DNA of 41,048 bases, from positions 1-41,048 of the forward strand of contig CAZCXU010000010.1 in NCBI GenBank assembly GCA_964502885.1, given 5' to 3'. Under the pieces are notes generated by a model, which saw only the letters and a program-made list of their open reading frames with translations, was not told the origin of the DNA and did no database searches. This DNA is from XYB1-FULL-44-23 sp964502885 (lineage in GTDB: Bacteria; Patescibacteriota; Microgenomatia; CAZETR01; Amesbacteraceae). The translations under genes were made by a program, and so were the position numbers. This document shows, in pieces, positions 26,958-34,213 of this stretch. Position 1 is the first letter of the stretch; every line of letters begins with the position of its first letter.

Positions 26958-27062
26958 ATGGCACGCTCTAAAAAGAAACACTACAACCAACGCAGTATAA
27001 AAGCTGGTCGCAAGACAACTAAACGTATTAAAGCCAATCACGAAGTTTTAAAAAAGATATAA
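26958..27062 (+). CDS. 34-residue very basic protein
   Basis: ATG at 26958 opens a short frame (starts MARSKKKHYNQRSIKAGRK) of 34 residues, about half of them Lys, Arg or His, ending in a TAA whose last base is the first base of the next ATG. The gap would otherwise be empty in a region where genes are packed end to end, and the TAATG junction is the usual one here. The composition suggests a nucleic-acid-binding peptide or small packaged basic protein. Called by context and composition only. Confidence 0.55.
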   Translation: MARSKKKHYNQRSIKAGRKTTKRIKANHEVLKKI

Positions 27063-27382
27063 TGATTAAATTATTAGACATAATAACTGAGGTAAAAGAA
27101 ACATTTGAAAGTTTCGCTACCATTCGTGGTAAAGGTGCTGCTAAAATTTCAGAAAACGCTGAAAAGAAAGGTGGTTTGGCTTTATTAACATGGCATCACT
27201 TTAAAGTTAAAGCTCCATACTATAAGAAAGCAGCTGAAGGAAAACTTGATTTGGAAAAAGCTAAAAGCGAGTTTGAAGATACCTATAAAAAGATATCATT
27301 AGATATGACCCAAACCGAATTTCAACGTGAAATGGGGCGTTTGGAAGTATTAGGTGAACTCTTAATTAGAAATAAGAAGTGA
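27062..27382 (+). CDS. Leader-bearing small protein (MIKL type)
   Basis: 106 residues starting MIKLLDIITEVKETFE, with I-I-T-E as a candidate prohead-protease site. The remainder is Lys-rich and helical (GKGAAKISENAEKKGG, YYKKAAEGKLDLEKAKSEFE) with a conserved-looking 'LALLTWHHFKVKAPYYKKA'. I do not recognise the family. It starts on the stop of the 34-residue gene and its own TGA overlaps the GTG of the next, so it is part of a coupled run. Likely a small protein targeted to the capsid, if the leader reading is right. Confidence 0.7.
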   Translation: MIKLLDIITEVKETFESFATIRGKGAAKISENAEKKGGLALLTWHHFKVKAPYYKKAAEGKLDLEKAKSEFEDTYKKISLDMTQTEFQREMGRLEVLGELLIRNKK

Positions 27383-27795
27383 TTAAGTTAATGGATATAT
27401 TGCTTGAAGCTGATCCTAAAGTAGGTACAGGCAAAAAACCTAAAGGATCAGGTCGTCGTTTATATACAGACGAGGATCCAACAGATACTGTTCGCGTTAA
27501 ATTTAAAACAGCTCAAGATATTAAAGATACATTATCTAAAGAATCATTCAAATCTAAATCACACGCTAGACAATCACAAATTATTAATTTAATACATCAG
27601 CGTGTTAGAGCAGCTTATAACAAAGCTAAAGATCCAGATGTAAAAAAACGTTTAAAAACTGCTTTAGACTATGCAGAACAACGTAAAGAAGCATCTAAAA
27701 AGAAAACTAAAATTCTGAATAAAGAAACAACAGATCCACAATCAGGTAAAGCCGCACCTTATGGATCAGGATACTCTCCAGTAAAAAATAAATAA
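27379..27795 (+). CDS. Leader-bearing basic protein (MIKL type), GTG start
   Basis: 138 residues. GTG start overlapping the upstream TGA (GTGA); the ATG four codons later would remove the leader. It begins MIKLMDILLEADPK, where L-L-E followed by A is a textbook T4-type cleavage site. The body is a basic domain I recall from marine phages: 'GTGKKPKGSGRRLYTDEDPT', 'HARQSQIINLIHQRVRAAYN', 'DYAEQRKEASKKKTK'. Pattern and charge suggest DNA or capsid-interior binding; function is unknown. The stop overlaps the next ATG by one base. Confidence 0.75.
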   Translation: MIKLMDILLEADPKVGTGKKPKGSGRRLYTDEDPTDTVRVKFKTAQDIKDTLSKESFKSKSHARQSQIINLIHQRVRAAYNKAKDPDVKKRLKTALDYAEQRKEASKKKTKILNKETTDPQSGKAAPYGSGYSPVKNK

Positions 27796-28448
27796 TGAGC
27801 TATTTAGTAGCTAATATTCCACCAATCGAGGTTTTTGTAAGAAAAGAATTTTTATACGATTTTCAAAAAGACAAAAACAATACCCTTCTTGGAAAAGGAG
27901 AGTATGAATCAGCTCACTGGATCACTACAAAATCAATTCCAAATCAAGCATTATATTTTGAATCGTTTATACATGATTATGGTGCTTTATTTGATAAATT
28001 ACCTATCCATGCATTTGTGTGGAAAACAGATATAGATAAACTATACCCATTAGATTGGTTACAATTATGGGATTGTTTTTCATATAACATTGCTGTTATT
28101 AAAAAACAACGATTAAGAAATGCACGCTGCGAGGTAATAATGAAGGACAAATCTAGAGCTCCTGGTTATTATTTGTTTACTATAGACTCATGTTCCTCAG
28201 ACCCTAATGAAGTTGATGTATCTTGGTCAGAAACACCAAATGAGCATAAATCGTTTAATATAATTAAGTTAGATAACGGACAGTTTGCTGCTCAACCTAA
28301 CAACAGAATATTGTGGAAACATCAATCACAAACACCATCAACTGATTTAAAAATACCTTATTTTAAATTTTCAACTAAGACATGGATATGTGAAAACCAG
28401 GATAGATGGACAGCATTTAATGCAACAAAATTTAATTATGATGAATAA
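27795..28448 (+). CDS. Conserved phage protein of unknown function
   Basis: 217 residues, no leader. The opening 'NIPPIEVFVRKEFLYDFQKD' and 'SAHWITTKSIPNQALYFESF' plus 'GALFDKLPIHAFVWK' resemble a protein family I have met in marine T4-like phages without known function. The remainder is a mixed alpha/beta protein with several Trp and Cys. No catalytic motif recognised. It starts one base inside the previous stop and its end overlaps the cupin-like gene by 11 bases. Confidence 0.75.
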   Translation: MSYLVANIPPIEVFVRKEFLYDFQKDKNNTLLGKGEYESAHWITTKSIPNQALYFESFIHDYGALFDKLPIHAFVWKTDIDKLYPLDWLQLWDCFSYNIAVIKKQRLRNARCEVIMKDKSRAPGYYLFTIDSCSSDPNEVDVSWSETPNEHKSFNIIKLDNGQFAAQPNNRILWKHQSQTPSTDLKIPYFKFSTKTWICENQDRWTAFNATKFNYDE

Positions 28449-28704
28449 TCCATATATTGATATAAAAGTTACAAATGAATATATTATTCGCGAATTTAAC
28501 GAAAATATTGATCCTACTGAATTGTTATGGCATCGCGACGATGAGAATCGTACTGTAGAAATAGTTGGTGATACGGATTGGCAATTACAACTTGAAAATT
28601 GTTTGCCAACTTCGCTGAATAAACCAATATTTATACCGAGACATACTTGGCATCGTGTTATAAAAGGCACGGACAAGTTGCGTCTAAAGATATATAAATC
28701 GTGA
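28438..28704 (+). CDS. Small cupin-like protein
   Basis: 88 residues from ATG 28438 (an ATG pair inside the end of the previous gene); an in-frame ATG at 28390 would overlap that gene by 59 bases and adds residues without family similarity. Key pattern: 'ELLWHRDDENRTVEIV', 'DWQLQLENCLPTSL' and 'PIFIPRHTWHRVIKGT', a compact double-stranded beta-barrel layout with His/Asp/Glu and a later His as in small cupins. I recall similar stand-alone proteins in phage genomes, always without assigned function. Metal binding is plausible. Its TGA overlaps the next GTG. Confidence 0.7.
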   Translation: MMNNPYIDIKVTNEYIIREFNENIDPTELLWHRDDENRTVEIVGDTDWQLQLENCLPTSLNKPIFIPRHTWHRVIKGTDKLRLKIYKS

Positions 28705-29231
28705 TCAAATTAACAGACATATTAAAAGAATCACTTAGTAATCCTGAAAAGATTACATTACCTTTTAACATATATTATGTTGATTCGGATAGTGATTTAA
28801 GAAATATGGGATTAGATGAAGGTGTAGCTACTGAACCTGAAGTAATGTTTGCTCTATGGAGTGAATATCAACAAATGGCACAATTTGCTCAAACTACTAA
28901 AAGTGGGGGAGACAAATACACTAATCAAATGCAAGATATTGGTTTAAATATGGATTTTAAAGCCGATGAAGATGAAATGTTTTTTGGAAATACAATGTCT
29001 AAGATATTAGACAAAATTGGTATATATGTTCCTAAAGGAACTATAGGAACTAAAGAAAAAGAAATTAAAGATCCGTATAATAAATTTACATATGGATATT
29101 ATTGGGACGACGATGGTGAAGGATTAGATTTTAAATATTCTAAACAAGAAGCAGACAAATATCAATATATGTTAGTTGATGATGATAAATTTAAAGATTT
29201 TGTTAATACTATAAAACAAACAATTGATTAA
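28701..29231 (+). CDS. Leader-bearing acidic protein (MIKL type), GTG start
   Basis: 176 residues. GTG start overlapping the upstream TGA. It begins MIKLTDILKESLSNPEK, with I-L-K-E as the candidate cleavage site. The mature part is acidic, rich in Asp, Tyr and Met ('YYVDSDSDLRNMGLDEGVAT', 'FTYGYYWDDDGEGLDFKY'). I do not recognise a domain. The first 27 bases resemble those of the genes at 29224 and 27062, so the leader seems to have been copied between otherwise unrelated genes. Confidence 0.7.
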   Translation: MIKLTDILKESLSNPEKITLPFNIYYVDSDSDLRNMGLDEGVATEPEVMFALWSEYQQMAQFAQTTKSGGDKYTNQMQDIGLNMDFKADEDEMFFGNTMSKILDKIGIYVPKGTIGTKEKEIKDPYNKFTYGYYWDDDGEGLDFKYSKQEADKYQYMLVDDDKFKDFVNTIKQTID

Positions 29232-30003
29232 ATTAACAGACATACTATTAGAAACATTAACTGAAAAGAAGCTATGCCCTAAAGGCAGAGCTTATTATAA
29301 TCGTCGCATAGCAGCTGGTGAAAAACCATCCGCATATCTATCAGGACGCGCAGTTAAGGTATGTAAAGGTTTAATGAAAGAAGACGATTTAAACGAAGAT
29401 ATTGATCCATCTGAAGCATATGCTGATATGGATGCTATTAATACTTTAGTTGATGAAAAACGTGATATTGCTTTTATAGTTAAAAAATCAAATACTCCTG
29501 AAAATTGGGAACGAATTAAGGAAATTATTAAAGATAATGACATAAGAGTAGAACGCGTTAAAGGAAATCCATTTGAAGCATTTGTTGCTTATTTACCTGG
29601 AAGTAGAGATAAAGCATTAAAATTAAAAGCATTAGCTGAAAAATATAATGGGTATTTAGCCGCAAACGCTACTGCTGAAGATACTAGAGAAATAGGTAAA
29701 TTGTTAGGATATAAAGAAGATAAAGTAGAAGAATATATTGCAAAAAGAAATATTGACGAATCTTTACGTGACTGGTTTCAAAAAGAAGACTGGGTTCGTA
29801 TTGATACTCAAGGCAACATTACAGGTCCTTGTGGCACAATGAAAAAAGGTAAAGCAACTACACGTTGTCTCCCTCGCGCTAAAGCAAATCGTTTGACTAA
29901 AGCTGAACGTGCTGCTACTGCTCGTAAAAAAGTAGCTGGATCTAAAAAAGGAAAACAATTTGTCTCTAATACTGAAAAAGCAAAAGTAAAATTCAATAAA
30001 TGA
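29224..30003 (+). CDS. Leader-bearing protein with two conserved phage domains, TTG start
   Basis: 259 residues. TTG start that overlaps the upstream gene by eight bases; without it the leader MIKLTDILLETLTEKK would be lost. I-L-L-E followed by T is a candidate cleavage site. Residues 16-52 form a Cys-bearing module (KLCPKGRAYYNRRIAAGEKP, C18 and C47). Residues 180-256 form a basic domain I associate with phage DUF6321-type proteins ('SLRDWFQKEDWVRIDTQGNI', 'GPCGTMKKGKATTRCLPRAK', 'FVSNTEKAKVKF', C203 and C215). Both modules recur in marine phages, function unknown. ATGA overlap with the next gene. Confidence 0.75.
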   Translation: MIKLTDILLETLTEKKLCPKGRAYYNRRIAAGEKPSAYLSGRAVKVCKGLMKEDDLNEDIDPSEAYADMDAINTLVDEKRDIAFIVKKSNTPENWERIKEIIKDNDIRVERVKGNPFEAFVAYLPGSRDKALKLKALAEKYNGYLAANATAEDTREIGKLLGYKEDKVEEYIAKRNIDESLRDWFQKEDWVRIDTQGNITGPCGTMKKGKATTRCLPRAKANRLTKAERAATARKKVAGSKKGKQFVSNTEKAKVKFNK

Positions 30004-30770
30004 AACATTCAGAATTAAAAGAAATGATACGCCGTGCTGTAAGAGAAAGAGCTCTTACTAAAGCGGAAAAAAAGAAAAAAGAAGATATCGTTAAAGGAAT
30101 GAAAAAAACCTTTAAAGGAAATAAAGCATCTATGTATGCTATTGCTACTGCTAAAGCTAAAGAAATAGCTGAAGTTCAAGGTACTGAATTGACTCAAAAA
30201 ATATCTGATATTGGTGGTACACTTAAAAAAGTAGAAGCAGCTATGGATTTTGGTATTGATCAAGATCCTAAAGTAATTGAAGGTTTAGACCAAGCATACG
30301 CTGAATTAATTGCTATCTTAAATCTTATTGAGCGTGATAGAGAAGAACGTAGATTTGTAACTGAAGATATTGATATTGGGCATCAAGACGATGAACCAGG
30401 AATGCTTAAAAATGAACTAGCTAGAACAGCTAAAATGGCTGCTATGCTATATAAAAAAATTAAAGCATATGGCGATACAGGTGCTGAAGTAGATTTCCCA
30501 CAATGGTGGCAATCAAACATTATTAAAGCTAAAGACTATTTACAAGGTGCTTTTGATTATTTAGATGGTGAAGAAAGTGTAGCTAAAATTGATGCTACAA
30601 TGGATGCTTTAGCTATGGAAGAAAAAGACCCATTAGATGTTGTTGTAGCAGAAAAGAAAGGTAAAGATTTAACAGGACCTAGTGGAAAACCAGATGGCAA
30701 AATCGACAGTGCAGATTATTTAAAAGCAAGAGACATTGCTATTAAACAATCAATAGCTAAAAAGAAATAA
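30000..30770 (+). CDS. Leader-bearing helical protein (MKxSELKE type)
   Basis: 256 residues. It begins MKHSELKEMIRRAVRERALT, the same type as 36851 and similar to 204 and 32357. A following Lys-rich helix (KAEKKKKEDIVKGMKKTFKG) precedes a conserved-looking domain at about 120-195: 'DIDIGHQDDEPGMLKNELAR', 'AEVDFPQWWQSNIIKAKDYL', 'GAFDYLDGEE', which I recall from marine phage proteins. The C-terminus is basic again. Probably a virion-interior protein; not assigned. It overlaps the gene before by ATGA. Confidence 0.72.
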   Translation: MKHSELKEMIRRAVRERALTKAEKKKKEDIVKGMKKTFKGNKASMYAIATAKAKEIAEVQGTELTQKISDIGGTLKKVEAAMDFGIDQDPKVIEGLDQAYAELIAILNLIERDREERRFVTEDIDIGHQDDEPGMLKNELARTAKMAAMLYKKIKAYGDTGAEVDFPQWWQSNIIKAKDYLQGAFDYLDGEESVAKIDATMDALAMEEKDPLDVVVAEKKGKDLTGPSGKPDGKIDSADYLKARDIAIKQSIAKKK

Positions 30771-30772
30771 TT

Positions 30773-31249
30773 ATGGAATTTCAATCAAAAGATGAATTAG
30801 TAGCCCATATTAGAGGCCGTGTTCGCCAAATAATGGGAAAACAAGAAGAAGCAGCCTATCAAGGTGATCCTAATTCACCTATGAATGTAATGCTTTATAG
30901 ATTCCCTGAATTGCGTCAAGCATTAGAAAAACTAATGGGCTTCCAATTTAGAATATTTGTAAATGATATTCAGTGGGTTGCTCCAAAACCAACTACATTT
31001 AGAGTTGTTCTTGCAAATGGACAAACATTTACTTTAATTTGGAATACAGAAGATTTTCTCGCTAGAATAGGAGGAATTAAGTACGATATGTTAACGCTTA
31101 AGGAACGTGAAAGAGCTACTAAAGAAGTAGCTGAATTACTACAATATGGCCCTATAAGTAGTAATTTATCTCCTGAAGATCTAGCACAACAACAATTAAC
31201 ACCTGCTAAAGGAGAACCAGTAAGTACTCCACCAGCAGCAGAAGCATAA
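30773..31249 (+). CDS. Hypothetical phage protein
   Basis: 158 residues. Starts MEFQSKDELVAHIRGRVRQI, helical and leader-like in position but without a clear I-x-E site. A beta-rich middle ('FQFRIFVNDIQWVAPKPTTF', 'VVLANGQTFTLIWN') is followed by a helix and a Pro/Ala-rich tail ending in PPAAEA. No motif recognised. It lies two bases after the previous stop and 11 bases before the next gene, so it belongs to the same run. Confidence 0.65.
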   Translation: MEFQSKDELVAHIRGRVRQIMGKQEEAAYQGDPNSPMNVMLYRFPELRQALEKLMGFQFRIFVNDIQWVAPKPTTFRVVLANGQTFTLIWNTEDFLARIGGIKYDMLTLKERERATKEVAELLQYGPISSNLSPEDLAQQQLTPAKGEPVSTPPAAEA

Positions 31250-31260
31250 AAATAATTAAT

Positions 31261-31515
31261 ATGAAACAATATATCAACGAAGCACAAAGAATGCAAAAAC
31301 TTGCTGGTATGGTAACTGAAATTAAAGCTGGTAGCGTTAAAGTAGGTGCTGAATACACGTTAATGGCTCAATTAGGCAAACTAAACAATGGTGATAAAGT
31401 GAAAGTTGACGATGTTGAAGCATACGGTAACGACGTTAAAATAACACTTGTGAATCAAGACGGTGTTAGTGATTTCTTTATTCTAGATCGTAACGACGAT
31501 TTTGAATTAGATTAA
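31261..31515 (+). CDS. Leader-bearing small protein (EAQRMQKLAGM type)
   Basis: 84 residues. It starts MKQYINEAQRMQKLAGM; Y-I-N-E followed by A is close to the T4 capsid-targeting peptide (Y-x-E-F-I-A-E-A). The rest is a small SH3-like beta domain ('VKVGAEYTLMAQLGKLNNGD', 'KVKVDDVEAYGNDVKITLVN', 'DFFILDRNDDFELD'). A leader with 13 identical residues opens the protein at 32706. A hairpin follows the stop codon. Confidence 0.72.
   Translation: MKQYINEAQRMQKLAGMVTEIKAGSVKVGAEYTLMAQLGKLNNGDKVKVDDVEAYGNDVKITLVNQDGVSDFFILDRNDDFELD
31279..31299 (+). repeat. 21-base leader repeat, copy 1
   Basis: Encodes E-A-Q-R-M-Q-K and is identical base for base to 32727-32747 in another leader gene, while the rest of the two genes is unrelated. 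The exact DNA match points to recent copying or recombination. Confidence 0.85.
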
Positions 31516-31528
31516 AAAACAAATTTGG

Positions 31529-31547
31529 ATACCCAATTCTTGGGTAT
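31529..31547 (+). other. Hairpin between leader protein and exonuclease genes
   Basis: ATACCCAA (31529-31536) pairs with TTGGGTAT (31540-31547) around a three-base loop. No long T run follows, so it may be a weak terminator or an mRNA-stabilising structure before the exonuclease start at 31575. Confidence 0.5.
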
Positions 31548-31574
31548 TACGTTTACATTCAAATTATATTCGTT

Positions 31575-32333
31575 ATGAGTAAAATCAAAAAGAAAAGGCT
31601 ATTCTTTGATATAGAAACTAGCCCAAACATCGGGTTCTTTTGGCAATCTGGCTATAAGCTAAGTGTGCCATATAGCAACATTATCAAAGAAAGAGCTATC
31701 ATCTGTATCTGTTACAAATGGGCAGATGAAAACAAGGTTTATTCCCTTACATGGGATGAAAACCAAGACGATAAAGAAATGTTAGAACAGTTTATGGCTG
31801 TAGCTAACGAAGCATCAGAATTAGTAGGACATAATAGCGATAAATTCGATTTACCCTGGATTAGAACACGCTGTCTATTCCATCGCATCCCAGTATTCCC
31901 TACTTATACTACAATCGATACATTAAAACACGCTCGCTCTAAATTCCGTTTTAATAGTAATCGTTTGGATTACATTGCACAATTCCTTAATGTAGGTGAA
32001 AAATTAGAAACCGGATTTGATTTATGGAAAGATATTGTTTTGAAAAAAGACAAGAAAGCCTTAAAGCAAATGGTTGACTATTGTAAAAACGACGTTGGAA
32101 TACTTGAAAAAGTATATAACGAAATTGCAAACTACGTTCCACACAAAGTACATTACGGTGTTCAACAAACAGATGATAAATGTTCATGCCCTGAATGTGG
32201 CTCTACTGATATGAGATTTTCACAAAAACGCTATACAGCATCAGGACTTGCACGAATCCAATTACAATGTAATAGTTGTCACAAGTATCACACCGTTTCA
32301 AATAGAACATACGAGGCAAATACGAAGGAATAA
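31575..32333 (+). CDS. DEDDy 3'-5' exonuclease with C-terminal zinc ribbon
   Basis: 252 residues. The exonuclease motifs are D12-I-E14 ('LFFDIETSP'), the N-x4-F-D pattern of motif II with D92 ('LVGHNSDKFDLPWIRTR'), and Y169-C-K-N-D173 ('MVDYCKNDVGILEKVY'), which is the DEDDy set of the DNA polymerase B exonuclease family. No polymerase domain follows. Instead the C-terminus is a zinc ribbon with C205-x2-C208 and C232-x2-C235 ('CSCPECGSTDM', 'QCNSCHKYH'). It may act in replication proofreading, repair or RNA turnover; the zinc ribbon probably binds the nucleic acid. First gene after a hairpin. Confidence 0.88.
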   Translation: MSKIKKKRLFFDIETSPNIGFFWQSGYKLSVPYSNIIKERAIICICYKWADENKVYSLTWDENQDDKEMLEQFMAVANEASELVGHNSDKFDLPWIRTRCLFHRIPVFPTYTTIDTLKHARSKFRFNSNRLDYIAQFLNVGEKLETGFDLWKDIVLKKDKKALKQMVDYCKNDVGILEKVYNEIANYVPHKVHYGVQQTDDKCSCPECGSTDMRFSQKRYTASGLARIQLQCNSCHKYHTVSNRTYEANTKE

Positions 32334-32343
32334 CGTTTTGTTG

Positions 32344-32353
32344 TATATTTATA
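32344..32353 (+). promoter_or_regulatory. AT-rich box TATATTTATA, candidate phage promoter
   Basis: Begins 13 bases before the ATG at 32357, preceded by TTG as in the host-type promoters at 33724 and 35555, but with no TTTG at the -33 position. This is the type example of the -33-less class. Confidence 0.4.
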
Positions 32354-32356
32354 TAC

Positions 32357-32698
32357 ATGAAACTAAGTGAGTTCAAACAAAATCTTATTCTTGAAGTACG
32401 CAAGCTTATAAAAGAAGCAGCTATTTCAGTTAGCCGTGACGAGCTAATTCAAAAGATTAAAGATACTAAAGGTGCATTTTTTACAGTAACGTTTGTTAAA
32501 AGAACAGATGGTACTACTCGCACAATGAACGCACGTTTCGGTGTAAAAAAGTATTTGAAAGGTGGAAAACTACCTTATGATCCAATTGCAAAAGGATTGT
32601 TACCTGTATTTGATGTAAAGAAAAACGCATATCGCATGATCAATACAAAACCCTTACTTGGAGCCAATATCGGAAATCAACAATACATTGTAAAATAA
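32357..32698 (+). CDS. Leader-bearing SH3-like beta-barrel protein
   Basis: 113 residues. The leader is MKLSEFKQNLILEVRKLIKE, with L-I-L-E and L-I-K-E (then A) as candidate cleavage sites. The body, 'FFTVTFVKRTDGTTRTMNAR', 'FGVKKYLKGGKLPYDPIAKG', 'LLPVFDVKKNAYRMINTK', is the pattern usually named SH3 beta-barrel fold-containing protein in Bacteroidota phages. In those genomes it is mostly free-standing; here it carries a leader. Function unknown, possibly nucleic-acid binding. Confidence 0.8.
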   Translation: MKLSEFKQNLILEVRKLIKEAAISVSRDELIQKIKDTKGAFFTVTFVKRTDGTTRTMNARFGVKKYLKGGKLPYDPIAKGLLPVFDVKKNAYRMINTKPLLGANIGNQQYIVK

Positions 32699-32705
32699 AT
32701 ATAAC

Positions 32706-33608
32706 ATGAGCAAACAATTTATTTCAGAAGCACAAAGAATGCAAAAATTAGCTGGTATGCCTATCAGCGAAATGGCTCTTCCAGAATTTGCACGTCCAGC
32801 TGGTACTGGTGGTGCTTATACTATCACTGAAAAAGGTGAAGAAGTATTAAAACAAGCTAAAGCAACAGGTAAAGCACCTGAAGGTATTAAAAATAGAGAA
32901 ATTGCTGCTTTAGTATTTTTGTTTAAAGCTAAAAAAGAAGGTAAAAGAGTACAAAAAATGGATTATGCCAAAGAAAAAGGCGTAGATCAACCAGCAGTAA
33001 ATTCTATCTTTAATGGCTTAGAAATGAAAGAATTAGCTACTAAAGAAGGATATACTTCAAAACAACAAGAACCTAAAACATCTAGACCAAGAGTTGATGT
33101 TAGTGCTGCTTTAAGTGATTTAGATATTGAAGAGTCAAAAAAAACATTAAGTGAGGATGATGAAGATTTTGATTTAGATGCTGCTTTTAAAGCATCCCCT
33201 GCATCTCATTCATATAATGATGTATTGGATATTTTCACTTCTTATGAAGATGAAGGTATACTTGATGATTTTAAAGCTAAGTTCCCTAAAGATAAAAACA
33301 TTAACAAAATTGACTACTTGAAATTTGCTATGAATTATATTGATGATATGAGTGCTTCATCAGATATTAAGGCGAATTGGATTAGTATAACAGATGATGA
33401 TGTTTTTGAAAAAGCAGGATTAGTTGAAACTAAAAAAACCTTAGATGAGAAAATGATCACAATGGCTGATATGGATTTTTTAGAAGGAACAATAGATGGA
33501 AATGCGGTAGAAGTTGAGGAATTTGTAAAAAAGGCTAAAGAAAAAGATGTTGATAGAGGACAACTATTAAATTATTTTGAAACCCTAATTCAACGACATT
33601 ATAAGTAA
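32706..33608 (+). CDS. Leader-bearing protein (EAQRMQKLAGM type) with possible HTH
   Basis: 300 residues. It starts MSKQFISEAQRMQKLAGM; F-I-S-E followed by A is the candidate cleavage site. Residues about 25-120 are basic and helical ('AYTITEKGEEVLKQAKA', 'IKNREIAALVFLFKAKKEGK', 'KEKGVDQPAVNSIFNGLEMK') and could fold as a winged-helix DNA-binding domain. The rest is very acidic ('LSEDDEDFDLDAAFKASPAS', 'YIDDMSASSDI'). Last gene of the long run; a cluster of hairpins follows. A packaged DNA-binding protein is one possibility, unproven. Confidence 0.68.
   Translation: MSKQFISEAQRMQKLAGMPISEMALPEFARPAGTGGAYTITEKGEEVLKQAKATGKAPEGIKNREIAALVFLFKAKKEGKRVQKMDYAKEKGVDQPAVNSIFNGLEMKELATKEGYTSKQQEPKTSRPRVDVSAALSDLDIEESKKTLSEDDEDFDLDAAFKASPASHSYNDVLDIFTSYEDEGILDDFKAKFPKDKNINKIDYLKFAMNYIDDMSASSDIKANWISITDDDVFEKAGLVETKKTLDEKMITMADMDFLEGTIDGNAVEVEEFVKKAKEKDVDRGQLLNYFETLIQRHYK
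32727..32747 (+). repeat. 21-base leader repeat, copy 2
   Basis: Identical to 31279-31299; encodes the E-A-Q-R-M-Q-K core of the second EAQRMQKLAGM leader. Confidence 0.85.
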
Positions 33609-33615
33609 AACATTA

Positions 33616-33653
33616 GACTAGATTCATAGCCTAGTCGCCTCTTACGAGGTTTT
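33616..33653 (+). other. Two small hairpins upstream of the main terminator
   Basis: GACTAG (33616-33621) pairs with CTAGTC (33631-33636), then CCTC (33638-33641) pairs with GAGG (33646-33649) around TTAC, followed by four T. Together with the terminator at 33670 this makes three hairpins in a row after the last leader gene. Confidence 0.4.
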
Positions 33654-33669
33654 ATTATATATTGCAGCT

Positions 33670-33700
33670 GTGGCGCACATAAAAGTGCGCCACTTTTTAT
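33670..33700 (+). terminator. Intrinsic terminator ending the 23983-33608 gene run
   Basis: GTGGCGCAC (33670-33678) pairs perfectly with GTGCGCCAC (33685-33693) around an ATAAAA loop, followed by TTTTT. It is directly followed by a host-type promoter. Confidence 0.93.
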
Positions 33701-33731
33701 TTTGGGAAACCAAATAAAAGTTGTATTTTTA
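33701..33731 (+). promoter_or_regulatory. Bacteroidota-type promoter TTTG-N19-TATTTTTA
   Basis: TTTG at 33701-33704 and TATTTTTA at 33724-33731 are spaced by 19 bases, close to the Bacteroidota sigma-factor consensus TTTG at -33 and TAnnTTTG at -7. It starts right after a terminator and its -7 box begins 13 bases before the ATG at 33737, so the mRNA would be almost leaderless. The promoter before 35567 has the same layout and even shares TTTTGG(G)AAAC around the -33 box. Confidence 0.6.
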
Positions 33732-33736
33732 AAACT

Positions 33737-34213
33737 ATGAATATATTTTATATTAACGCAGATCCAGTTGTTGCAGCACAAGAACTTTGCGACGACCACG
33801 TTCGCAAAATGCAAATTGAATCTGCTCAAATGTTATGTACAGCCCATTGGGCTATTGGTAATGAAGCACCATACAAAAAAGCTCATTACAACCACCCATC
33901 AACAAAATGGGTGCGTGAATCAATTCAACATTATAGATGGCTTGTAAAACACGGTCTTGAAGTATGTAGTGAATTTACTAAGCGTTATGGCAAACACCAC
34001 AAAACACAAGATGTACTTGAATGGTGCCGTGATAACGAACCTACACTTCCTGATAATGGATTTACTCCACCACCTCAAGCAATGCCTGAAGAATATAAAA
34101 ATGAAGATACAATTGAGGCCTATAAAACTTATTATATTCAAGATAAAGTAAAAATTAAAGGATTAAACTGGAACAAATTAAACAATAAACCAATATGGAT
34201 AAAAGAATCATAA
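33737..34213 (+). CDS. Endonuclease V (pyrimidine-dimer glycosylase)-like phage protein
   Basis: 158 residues. The pattern 'MNIFYINADPVVAAQELCDD', 'HVRKMQIESAQMLCTAHWAI', 'YNHPSTKWVRESIQHYRWLV' and 'HGLEVCSEFTKRYGKHHKTQ' belongs to a phage family that I recall being annotated as pyrimidine-dimer DNA glycosylase-like; its link to T4 DenV is distant and the activity is not established. It has a host-type promoter in front, suggesting early expression. Its last 19 bases overlap the start of the FAD gene in another frame. Confidence 0.75.
   Translation: MNIFYINADPVVAAQELCDDHVRKMQIESAQMLCTAHWAIGNEAPYKKAHYNHPSTKWVRESIQHYRWLVKHGLEVCSEFTKRYGKHHKTQDVLEWCRDNEPTLPDNGFTPPPQAMPEEYKNEDTIEAYKTYYIQDKVKIKGLNWNKLNNKPIWIKES

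Noticed and set aside
28390..28437. N-terminal extension of the cupin-like protein
   Set aside because: It lies fully inside the preceding gene and adds no family-like sequence; the ATG pair at 28438 gives the usual short overlap.
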